DNA from: JBAYZQ01 sp041672385
GTDB lineage: Bacteria; Spirochaetota; Spirochaetia; Sphaerochaetales; Sphaerochaetaceae
Reading direction: 5' to 3'
Length of the DNA: 12,429 nucleotides
NCBI GenBank assembly: GCA_041672385.1
Contig: JBAYZQ010000055.1
Span: forward strand, 1-12,429
Part shown: piece after piece, positions 6,340 to 12,429 of the stretch
How the letters are laid out: every line of letters starts with the position of its first letter
Position numbering within the stretch: position 1 is the stretch's first letter
Notes under the pieces: model-generated
Database searches by the model: none
Told to the model about the DNA's origin: nothing
What the model saw: only the letters and a program-made list of their open reading frames with translations
Translations under genes and position numbers: made by a program

Positions 6340-6926
6340 TATTTAAAAGTTTTTCTATGTATTGGACAAGGTCCATATTGATATAAGGCTTGTTTGTGTT
6401 TTTTAGTAGGATAACCTTTGTTATGCTCAAAATCATAAATAGGCCATTTTTTTGCAGCAAAAAGCATGAATCGATCTCTAGCGTTTTTGGCAAGAATTGA
6501 TGCAGCCATTATTTCTGGAATTTTCGAATCACCCTTGACAACAGCTATTGTATAGGTGTTAACAATTGGTTTCTTATTACCATCAACATAAAAAATATCT
6601 GGCTTTTTTATTTCTTCAACTTTTAAATAAGCTCTTTTCATTGCTAACATTGAAGCGTTAAGTATGTTTATTTTGTCAATTTCCTGTTGGGTGGAGAATG
6701 CTATGGCGAAAATTGCTTTTTCTCGAATGATTTTTTCTGCTATGTTTCTTTTTTTTTCACTTAGGACTTTAGAATCATTTAAAATTTCAATTGGAAAATC
6801 TGAAGGAAGAATTACTGCAGCAGCAAATACTGGTCCAGCAAGTGGCCCTCTACCTGCTTCATCAGAACCACATATGATTTTCCCTTTATTTTCATCAAAA
6901 TCGTCAAATAATAAACCTTGTTTCAT
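6336..6926 (-). CDS. rnhB: Ribonuclease HII
   Basis: RNase HII cuts the RNA strand of RNA/DNA hybrids and starts removal of single ribonucleotides from DNA. The 196 residues match the family. The motif DEAGRGPLAGPV (22-33) supplies Asp22 and Glu23. NDSKVLSEKKR (50-60), Asp115 in VDGN, and Asp133 in KGDSKI complete the DEDD site, and AASILAKNARDR (141-152) is the conserved helix. The tail 'GYPTKKHKQAL...GPCPIHRKTF' is the usual C-terminal substrate-binding region. GAGGG lies a few bases before the ATG. The gene is divergent from smc and converges on the pur-type gene with a four-base overlap. Confidence 0.96.
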   Translation of the reverse strand: MKQGLLFDDFDENKGKIICGSDEAGRGPLAGPVFAAAVILPSDFPIEILNDSKVLSEKKRNIAEKIIREKAIFAIAFSTQQEIDKINILNASMLAMKRAYLKVEEIKKPDIFYVDGNKKPIVNTYTIAVVKGDSKIPEIMAASILAKNARDRFMLFAAKKWPIYDFEHNKGYPTKKHKQALYQYGPCPIHRKTFKY

Positions 6927-6947
6927 ATACCCTCAACATTTAAATTA

Positions 6948-6956
6948 TGTTATAAT
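6948..6956 (+). promoter_or_regulatory. Extended -10 promoter of smc
   Basis: TGTTATAAT (6948-6956) is a perfect TATAAT with an upstream TGn extension, which can stand in for a weak -35 box; none is evident. Transcription would start near 6963, about 25 bases before the GTG start. Confidence 0.65.
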
Positions 6957-6975
6957 TTACCAAAAATAGTGTCAA
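6949..6975 (-). promoter_or_regulatory. Possible rnhB promoter
   Basis: On the minus strand a perfect TTGACA (6970-6975) is followed after 15 bases by TATAAC (6949-6954). The spacing is short; CATAAT further downstream would give 20 bases. Its -10 box overlaps the smc -10 box on the other strand. Confidence 0.45.
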
Positions 6976-6987
6976 TAAGGATTAATT

Positions 6988-9780
6988 GTGTTTCTAAAAA
7001 GTCTTGAAATTTATGGTTTTAAATCTTTTGCTGATAGAACTAAAATAATATTTGCCGATGGAATTACAGCATTACTAGGTCCAAATGGAACAGGGAAAAG
7101 TAATATTGTTGACTCAATAAAATGGGTTCTAGGAGAACAAAGTAATAAATCTTTGAGAGCAGGGAAAAGAGAAGATATTATTTTTAATGGTAATGATTTT
7201 AGAAAACCCATGCAAATGGCAGAGGTTACTCTAGTAATTGATAATAGCCTAAAACTACTTTCAGTTGAAGGTGATTCCTCTTCTAATGATATTGAAATAA
7301 AAAGAAGACTTTTTAGAAATGGGGATACTGAATTTTATATAAATAAAGAAAGAGTAATTCTTAAAAATATTAAACAACTTTTCATGGATACTGGAGTGGG
7401 TAAGACAGCTTATTCGATTTTAGAACAAGGTAAAATTGACCAAATTCTTTCTAATAAACCAGAGGAAAGGCGTTATGTTTTTGAAGAAGCTGCAGGAATA
7501 AGTCGTTTTAAATCTATGACTAATGATGCAGAAAAAAAAATGCTTGGAACAAATGAAAATATTGAACAAGTAGAAAGTATTTTATCGGAAATAAAACGAA
7601 CTTACGATAGTCGTAAAGGGCAAGTTACAAAGTTATTGAATTATAAAGAATTAATTCAAGAAAAAGAAAATGTTGAAGTTTTATTACAACTTTCAACAGT
7701 TCAAACCTACAAAAAACTAAAAGAAGAATGGCAAGATAAAAAAGAAAATTCTATTAATGAACTTGAGGAAATTAATGATAAAATTGAAGATTTTAAATTG
7801 TCTTTGGCTGAAAATGAATCAAGTATTAATGAATATCGTCAAAAAAGAGAAGCTTTAAATACTTCGGTTGGTCGAACTCAAGAAATTGTTAAAGGAATAG
7901 AAAATCAATTAAAATTGCTTGATAAAAATTATTGGGAAGCAAAACAACGAATTAGTGAAAATGATAACCGAGCCCAGAGATTTAAAGAGTTAATGGATAA
8001 TCAAGAAATACTTGTTTCTGAGACAAAAAATAAAATTGAAGATTTTATCGAACAAATTGAAAATTTGGAGAATCAAATAATTGAAGTTCAGAATGATATT
8101 GAAGTAAGCCGAGAGGAAAGTAATAATCTTTCAGGAAAAATTGAAATATACAACCAAGAAATAAAAGTTCTTAAAGAAAACCAAATTGAATTAAATAAAC
8201 TTCAAGGTGAGTTAACAAATGAAATTGTTGTGCAATTGGAAAATCAAATAAATGAAAGTGGATATTCAACAAAAGTAAGAAAACAAACAGAAAAAGAGCT
8301 AATAATGAAGTTAGTATCTTTTAAAAATTCTATTCAAGAAAGAACAAAAGAAATAATTAAGATGTTAAATATTGACTATTCTTCTTATTCTCATTTGATG
8401 AAAGAATTTTTAGCAGACATTGTAGATAATATTGATGATATAAAGGGGTTATTCCAGGAATATAGTGGATCTATTCCGACTTTTATTGATGAATTTATAA
8501 AACCAGAAGGAATAATAACAAGAAAACAAGAACTTGATAGTAAATTAGAGAAAAATCTTTCTAAACAAAAATTAAATGATGAAAATATTGAAACCTTAAA
8601 GGAAAATATATTACTAATTAATCAAAGTATTGAACAAAAGAGAGAGATTGCAAGCTGTAAACAACTTGAATTAACTGAAAAAAGAACAGAAAAAGAATCT
8701 TTACAAAGAAATTTAAAAGAATTAACTGGAAATCTTCAACAAAAGCGTTTTGATTATCAAGAAGTTTTAACTACAATTGAAAATGAAGAAAATAAAATGG
8801 CCGAAACTCTAGAAAGTATTAATGAAAATAAATCCAATTTGGAGATGAATAAAAATCAAATTGAAGAACTTATATTAAAAAGAGAGGAAGTTAATTTAAA
8901 GATACAAGAAGAAGTCGAAAAGTATTCAGGTAGAACTTCAAATATGAATGAATTATCTGAAAAGAAGAATTTTATAAATACCCAATTGGCAACTCAAACT
9001 TCAAATATAGAAAACCTTGAAAATTTAATAAATAAACAATACTCTGACTTTTTTGAAAATTATGGTAAAAATCTTAAAGAATTTGGCGAAAAAGAAATTG
9101 AAGAAGATGTTTCCGTTTTGAAGGAGAGGCTTTTACAACTAAAAAAAAGAGTTTCTGATGTTGGATATGTTAATCAAATGGCTGAAGATGAATTTGAAGA
9201 TATTAAAACTCGTTATGATTTTTATAATAAAAACCTAATGGATTTAAATTCAGCAAAAACGGATCTTGAAAGAGTTATTCGTGAAATAAAAGAAAGAAGT
9301 GAGAAATTATTTATTGAAACTTATTTAAAAATATCTGAAAATTTTGAAAAAATGTTCACTAGAATCTTTGGGGGAGGGAAGGCTTCGCTTTCTTTAGAAG
9401 ACCCTGAAAATGTTTTAACTAGTGGAATTGTTATTCAAGCTCAACCACCAGGAAAAAAGCTAACTTATCTTCCTTCTTTAAGTGGTGGTGAGAGATCAAT
9501 GACAGCTGTAGCCTTACTTTTTGCAACCTATATCGTAAAGCCTTCACCCTTTTGTATACTTGATGAAATTGATGCTGCTTTAGATACCCGAAATATTGGA
9601 TGTTTTCTTTCTGTTTTAGAAGATTTTAGTGAAAAAAGTCAATTTATCATAATAAGCCATAATAAAAATACAGTTGTGGGAGCAAAAACTCTTCTTGGAG
9701 TAACGCAACAAGAGAAGGGAGTTTCAACCACAATTGGGATAAAGATAGCAAATGATAACCGTCTTCCAGGAATTCAGTAG
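6988..9780 (+). CDS. smc: Chromosome segregation protein SMC (short form)
   Basis: An SMC ATPase that folds and segregates the chromosome as a dimer, normally with ScpA and ScpB, which are not encoded here. The head motifs are canonical: FKSFADRT (11-18), Walker A GPNGTGKS (31-38), WVLGEQS (46-52), 'QGKIDQILSNKPEERR' and 'FEEAAGI' in the first half, then LSGGE (831-835), Walker B FCILDEIDAALD (855-866) and an ISH switch. Two coiled-coil arms, rich in Glu, Lys, Asn and Gln, span about 170-430 and 512-775. At 930 residues it is far shorter than the roughly 1,180 usual for bacteria. The mid-section (about 430-512) is small and lacks recognisable hinge-domain motifs. Borrelia has a similarly shortened SMC (P115). 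The start is GTG, seven-base-class spacing behind AAGGA (6977-6981). The C-terminal 'LLGVTQQEKGVS' favours SMC over SbcC/Rad50. Confidence 0.95.
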   Translation: MFLKSLEIYGFKSFADRTKIIFADGITALLGPNGTGKSNIVDSIKWVLGEQSNKSLRAGKREDIIFNGNDFRKPMQMAEVTLVIDNSLKLLSVEGDSSSNDIEIKRRLFRNGDTEFYINKERVILKNIKQLFMDTGVGKTAYSILEQGKIDQILSNKPEERRYVFEEAAGISRFKSMTNDAEKKMLGTNENIEQVESILSEIKRTYDSRKGQVTKLLNYKELIQEKENVEVLLQLSTVQTYKKLKEEWQDKKENSINELEEINDKIEDFKLSLAENESSINEYRQKREALNTSVGRTQEIVKGIENQLKLLDKNYWEAKQRISENDNRAQRFKELMDNQEILVSETKNKIEDFIEQIENLENQIIEVQNDIEVSREESNNLSGKIEIYNQEIKVLKENQIELNKLQGELTNEIVVQLENQINESGYSTKVRKQTEKELIMKLVSFKNSIQERTKEIIKMLNIDYSSYSHLMKEFLADIVDNIDDIKGLFQEYSGSIPTFIDEFIKPEGIITRKQELDSKLEKNLSKQKLNDENIETLKENILLINQSIEQKREIASCKQLELTEKRTEKESLQRNLKELTGNLQQKRFDYQEVLTTIENEENKMAETLESINENKSNLEMNKNQIEELILKREEVNLKIQEEVEKYSGRTSNMNELSEKKNFINTQLATQTSNIENLENLINKQYSDFFENYGKNLKEFGEKEIEEDVSVLKERLLQLKKRVSDVGYVNQMAEDEFEDIKTRYDFYNKNLMDLNSAKTDLERVIREIKERSEKLFIETYLKISENFEKMFTRIFGGGKASLSLEDPENVLTSGIVIQAQPPGKKLTYLPSLSGGERSMTAVALLFATYIVKPSPFCILDEIDAALDTRNIGCFLSVLEDFSEKSQFIIISHNKNTVVGAKTLLGVTQQEKGVSTTIGIKIANDNRLPGIQ

Positions 9781-9808
9781 TATTTCGTCTATAAGTTCTT
9801 AAAATTAG

Positions 9809-9836
9809 TTGACCAAACCTGTTGTTTTTCTATATA
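9809..9836 (+). promoter_or_regulatory. Probable promoter of ffh
   Basis: TTGACC (9809-9814), a 16-base spacer and TATATA (9831-9836); TATATT (9833-9838) with an 18-base spacer is equivalent. The predicted start, 9843-9845, is only three to five bases before the ffh ATG at 9848. The remaining smc-ffh gap (9781-9808) shows no terminator. Confidence 0.55.
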
Positions 9837-9847
9837 TTTTAAAGGTT

Positions 9848-11182
9848 ATGTTTGAGTCATTAGGTACAAAATTTAGTTCATTAATAAAAAGCCTCTCTGG
9901 AAAGTCTAAGATTTCTGAAAAGAATATCGATGAAGCGATTGAAGAAATTAAAACTGCTTTATTAGATGCTGATGTTAATATTAGAGTTGTAAGAAGGTTT
10001 ATAAACCAGACGGCTGAAGAGGCTAAAGGTGAAAAAGTATTAAATTCTGTAAACCCAGGGCAACAATTTGTAAAAATAATTTATGATAAAATGGTTAATG
10101 TTCTTGGGGGAGAGGGAGCAAAACCTTTATCCTTAAAGGGGCCAGATACTCAATCCGTCATTTTGATGATGGGACTTCAAGGTTCTGGTAAGACTACGAC
10201 GGCTTCAAAATTAGCTTTAAAACTAAAAAAAGAGGGTCGTAAACCTTTGTTGGTAGCTTCTGATTTGGTTAGACCTGCTGCTGTTGAACAATTGCAAATT
10301 TTGGGAAAAGCAATAGATGTTCCTGTGTTTGCAATGGAAGGTCAAAAGGATCCGGTAAAAGTAGCTCAAAAGGCATTAATACATGCAAAAGTAAATTCTT
10401 ATGATGTTGTAATTGTAGATACTGCTGGAAGAATGCACCTTGATGAAGCCTTAATGAATGAAATCAAGAATATTAACAAGGCAATTAAACCTGATGAAAC
10501 ACTTTTTGTAGCGGATTCAATGACAGGTCAAAAGGCGGCTTCAATTGCTAAACAGTTTGAAGAGGCCGTTGGAATTTCCGGAGTTATCCTTACCAAATTT
10601 GATTCAGATACTCGAGGTGGAGCTGCTTTTTCCATAATGAGTGTGGTTGGAAAACCTGTTAAATTTATTGGTGTTGGTGAGAAAGCAGAAGATTTGGATA
10701 TTTTTTATCCTGAAAGAATAGCTAGTAGAATTCTTGGGATGGGAGACGTTGTTTCTCTGGTAGAGAAAGCTCAAGAAACTTATGATGTTGATCAAGCTAA
10801 GAAAATTCAGGATAAGATTAATAAGAAAACTTTTGATTTACAGGATTATCTTGAACAACTTGAAAGTGTAACAAAAATGGGTGGATTGGATAAAATGATG
10901 CAAATGATTCCGGGTGCTAGTCTATCTGAAGAACAAGATAACGAAACTCGTAAAGAATTAACAAAAGAAAAAGCAATTATTCAATCAATGACCTATACGG
11001 AAAGGACAAATTTTCGTATAATAGGCCCGGCTAGGAGGAAACGAATAGCTAAGGGTAGTGGAACATACGTAAGTGATGTTAATAGAATGTTAAAGAAATT
11101 TGATAAGTTACGTCTTCAGATGAGGAAGATGTCTAAAAATAAAAAATACCAAGCTCAGATGCTTAAACAGATGGGTATGTAG
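9848..11182 (+). CDS. ffh: Signal recognition particle GTPase Ffh
   Basis: Ffh binds signal sequences on nascent chains and, with 4.5S RNA and FtsY, delivers ribosomes to the membrane. The 444 residues are typical. The N domain opens MFESLGTKFSSLI. The G domain has G1 GLQGSGKTT (109-117), DLVRPAAVEQL, G3 DTAGRM (191-196) and G4 TKFD (249-252; the family usually has TKLD). The M domain (about 310-444) has a Met-rich segment 'KMGGLDKMMQMIPG' and the RNA-binding 'RRKRIAKGSGTYVSDVNRML'. I chose ATG 9848 by homology. A TTG at 9809 would add 13 unrelated hydrophobic residues, has no Shine-Dalgarno and is part of the -35 box. The only purine tract, AAAGG (9841-9845), is just two bases from the ATG. 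rpsP follows 22 bases later. Confidence 0.96.
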   Translation: MFESLGTKFSSLIKSLSGKSKISEKNIDEAIEEIKTALLDADVNIRVVRRFINQTAEEAKGEKVLNSVNPGQQFVKIIYDKMVNVLGGEGAKPLSLKGPDTQSVILMMGLQGSGKTTTASKLALKLKKEGRKPLLVASDLVRPAAVEQLQILGKAIDVPVFAMEGQKDPVKVAQKALIHAKVNSYDVVIVDTAGRMHLDEALMNEIKNINKAIKPDETLFVADSMTGQKAASIAKQFEEAVGISGVILTKFDSDTRGGAAFSIMSVVGKPVKFIGVGEKAEDLDIFYPERIASRILGMGDVVSLVEKAQETYDVDQAKKIQDKINKKTFDLQDYLEQLESVTKMGGLDKMMQMIPGASLSEEQDNETRKELTKEKAIIQSMTYTERTNFRIIGPARRKRIAKGSGTYVSDVNRMLKKFDKLRLQMRKMSKNKKYQAQMLKQMGM

Positions 11183-11204
11183 AAATTCGAGTAGGAGGAA
11201 GACA

Positions 11205-11468
11205 GTGAGCGTAAGCATGAGACTTAAACGGTTTGGCAGTAAGAAAAGACCTTATTACAGAATTGTAATAGTGGATAGTCGTTCAGCTAATTCAGGAAAA
11301 AGCATTGAAGAAATCGGCTTTTATCATCCAGTAGAAGCAGAAAACCAAGTAAAGATTAACGAAGAAAAAGCAATTTCATGGCTTGAAAAAGGTGCACAAC
11401 CAAGTGCAACTGTGAAAGCTTTGCTTAACAAGCAAGGTATTCAAGTTACTAGAAAAAGTCAGGAATAA
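11205..11468 (+). CDS. rpsP: 30S ribosomal protein bS16
   Basis: A small-subunit protein needed for 30S assembly. The 87-residue product begins MSVSMRLKRFGSKKRPYYRI, followed by VIVDSRSANSGKSIEEIGFYHP, all characteristic of bS16. The start is GTG at 11205, six bases after a strong AGGAGG (11193-11198); the ATG at 11217 would be too far from that site and would cut off the conserved first residues. The gene lies between ffh and khpA in the conserved order. Confidence 0.97.
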   Translation: MSVSMRLKRFGSKKRPYYRIVIVDSRSANSGKSIEEIGFYHPVEAENQVKINEEKAISWLEKGAQPSATVKALLNKQGIQVTRKSQE

Positions 11469-11474
11469 ATTAGC

Positions 11475-11708
11475 ATGGAAAAAGAATTGGTTGAATATAT
11501 TGTTAAATCAATTGTTGATGACCCAGAACAGGTCAAGATTGAGGTTGTAGAAGGTGAAAAATCTACAATCCTTGAACTTAGGGTTGCTCAGGATGATATT
11601 GGCAAAGTTATTGGTAAGCAGGGTCGAATTGCGAAAGCAATACGTACTATACTGAGTGCCAGTGTGACTAAGACTGGCAAACATGCAGTATTGGAAATTT
11701 TGGATTAA
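11475..11708 (+). CDS. khpA: KH-domain RNA-binding protein KhpA
   Basis: A 77-residue single type-II KH domain protein. In Firmicutes it partners KhpB as a global RNA chaperone, and it is nearly always encoded between rpsP and rimM, as here. The core is DIGKVIGKQGRIAKAIR (41-57) with the RNA-gripping GxxG loop GKQG (47-50), preceded by two beta strands. The start codon lies six bases after the rpsP stop. The only Shine-Dalgarno candidate, AGGA (11461-11464), is inside the end of rpsP, so the two genes are probably translationally linked. The stop overlaps the rimM start by one base (TAATG). Confidence 0.93.
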   Translation: MEKELVEYIVKSIVDDPEQVKIEVVEGEKSTILELRVAQDDIGKVIGKQGRIAKAIRTILSASVTKTGKHAVLEILD

Positions 11709-12208
11709 TGGATAGTAAAATAGCAACTGGGGTAATAAGAACTTCTTTTGGATTGAAAGGTTTTCTAAAATTAAAGGTTTATTCCGATGATTATAAACAC
11801 TTTAAAAATTTGAAAGAAGTTACTCTTAAGAAGGGCAACAGTTCTTTGGTTGTTAAAATTGAGGCTTTACAAATAAAGGGTGATTCTTTATTGGTTAAAT
11901 TTGAAGGATATGATACTCCTGAAAAATCTCGGGACTTGAATGGTTTTGAAATTTATATCAATAGAAATGAAGCGGCATTGCTAGATAAGAATGAATGTTA
12001 TGTATCAGATTTAATAGGTCTGAAAGTACTTTATGAAGGAAAGCAAGTCGGTACAATAGAATCTTTTGTGGATAAAGTTGATAGTATTTTACTAGAAATT
12101 ATAAAAGATGGAGGTTCTTACTTCATTCCTTATGAAACTAGGTTTTTTGAAAATCGTGATCTTGAAAAAGGTTGTATAACGATTAAGGAGATTGAGTTAA
12201 TATCATGA
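11708..12208 (+). CDS. rimM: Ribosome maturation factor RimM
   Basis: RimM assists assembly of the 30S head around uS19. The 166 residues match the family. The N-terminal barrel has ATGVIRTSFGLKGFLKLKVY (6-25), matching the family's 'GxIxxxhGlrG' start. The C-terminal PRC barrel starts near ECYVSDLIGLKV (96-107) and includes 'SILLEI' and 'YFIPY' strands. Its ATG shares one base with the khpA stop, so translation is coupled. Its TGA overlaps the trmD start (ATGA). Confidence 0.95.
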   Translation: MDSKIATGVIRTSFGLKGFLKLKVYSDDYKHFKNLKEVTLKKGNSSLVVKIEALQIKGDSLLVKFEGYDTPEKSRDLNGFEIYINRNEAALLDKNECYVSDLIGLKVLYEGKQVGTIESFVDKVDSILLEIIKDGGSYFIPYETRFFENRDLEKGCITIKEIELIS

Positions 12209-12429
12209 CGATAACAATATTAACTTTATTTCCCCAAATAATGGAAGGGTTTTTTAAAAGTTCCATTATGTCAAGAGCAGTTAAAAATGAAATTATAGAT
12301 TATAAATTTGTTAATTTCAGAGATTTTGCTTTTGATAGGCATAAAACTTGTGATGATTCTCCATATGGTGGTGGAGCTGGAATGGTAATTAAGCCAGAAC
12401 CTCTAGGCTTGGCTTTGGATAGTGTGGAT
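12205..12429 (+). CDS. trmD: tRNA (guanine-N1)-methyltransferase TrmD, 5' part
   Basis: TrmD makes m1G37 in tRNAs that read codons starting with C or with an adjacent G36, preventing frameshifts, using S-adenosylmethionine. Only the first 75 residues are in the window; the frame runs off the end. It opens 'MTITILTLFPQIMEGFFKSS', followed by 'FVNFRDFA', 'RHKTCDDSPYGGGAGMV' and 'KPEPL', all hallmarks of the N-terminal knot domain. The ATG overlaps the rimM stop by four bases; the nearest AAGGAG (12185-12190) is 14 bases away, so translation probably depends on coupling. rplS would be expected next but lies beyond the window. Confidence 0.96.
   Translation, partial: MTITILTLFPQIMEGFFKSSIMSRAVKNEIIDYKFVNFRDFAFDRHKTCDDSPYGGGAGMVIKPEPLGLALDSVD

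Noticed and set aside
6664..6969. Antisense open frame of 101 codons across rnhB
   Set aside because: A shadow of rnhB; its hydrophobic stretches mirror the coding strand.
6988..9780. SbcC/Rad50-type ATPase instead of SMC
   Set aside because: There is no CxxC zinc hook, the N-terminal FKSFADRT and WVLGEQS motifs and the C-terminal GVT motif are those of SMC, and no sbcD neighbour is present.
9809..9847. TTG start giving Ffh a hydrophobic 13-residue extension
   Set aside because: It has no Shine-Dalgarno, Ffh proteins begin at MFxxL, and the TTG belongs to a promoter box.
1..12429. CRISPR array, insertion sequence, prophage or defence island
   Set aside because: No spaced direct repeats, transposase, integrase or inverted terminal repeats were seen; tRNA flanks show no attachment-site duplication.

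Overview
The window is AT-rich and most likely comes from a spirochaete chromosome. The best clue is a pur-alpha-type protein gene (DUF3276/BpuR family), then rnhB, then an unusually short smc gene. From memory this order resembles Borrelia (BB0047-BB0046-BB0045). Downstream lies the widely conserved block ffh-rpsP-khpA-rimM-trmD. The genus cannot be told from sequence alone. No phage, transposon, CRISPR or defence genes are visible, and coding density is high.

Layout. Positions 1-843 hold the 3' end of an outer-membrane beta-barrel gene, probably Wzi-like. Positions 896-1132 are a small tRNA operon: promoter, tRNA-Gln(CTG), tRNA-Glu(CTC), intrinsic terminator. Next come an ABC-F ATPase of the YbiT/YkpA type and coaX (type III pantothenate kinase), probably cotranscribed. 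They converge on a minus-strand pair (3559-5889): a complete M29 metallo-aminopeptidase, preceded by a divergent paralogue that has lost every metal ligand of the family. A tRNA-Gly(TCC) gene with its own promoter and terminator follows, then the pur-alpha-type gene. rnhB lies on the minus strand and is divergent from smc. The region ends with ffh, rpsP, khpA, rimM and the start of trmD, all on the plus strand; rpsP to trmD are tightly packed or overlapping.

Function. The right half is housekeeping: chromosome organisation (SMC), RNA/DNA-hybrid removal (RNase HII), co-translational targeting (Ffh), 30S protein and maturation (bS16, RimM, probably KhpA) and tRNA modification (TrmD). The left half combines translation support (three tRNAs, an ABC-F factor), coenzyme A synthesis, peptide turnover and an envelope protein.

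The points most worth a second look are the inactive M29 paralogue beside its active partner, the 930-residue SMC without a recognisable canonical hinge, promoters set so close to the ffh and M29-paralogue start codons that the mRNAs may be leaderless or nearly so, and two protein genes placed directly behind tRNA terminators without room for their own promoter. I found no clear new multi-gene system; most of the window is ordinary chromosomal core.
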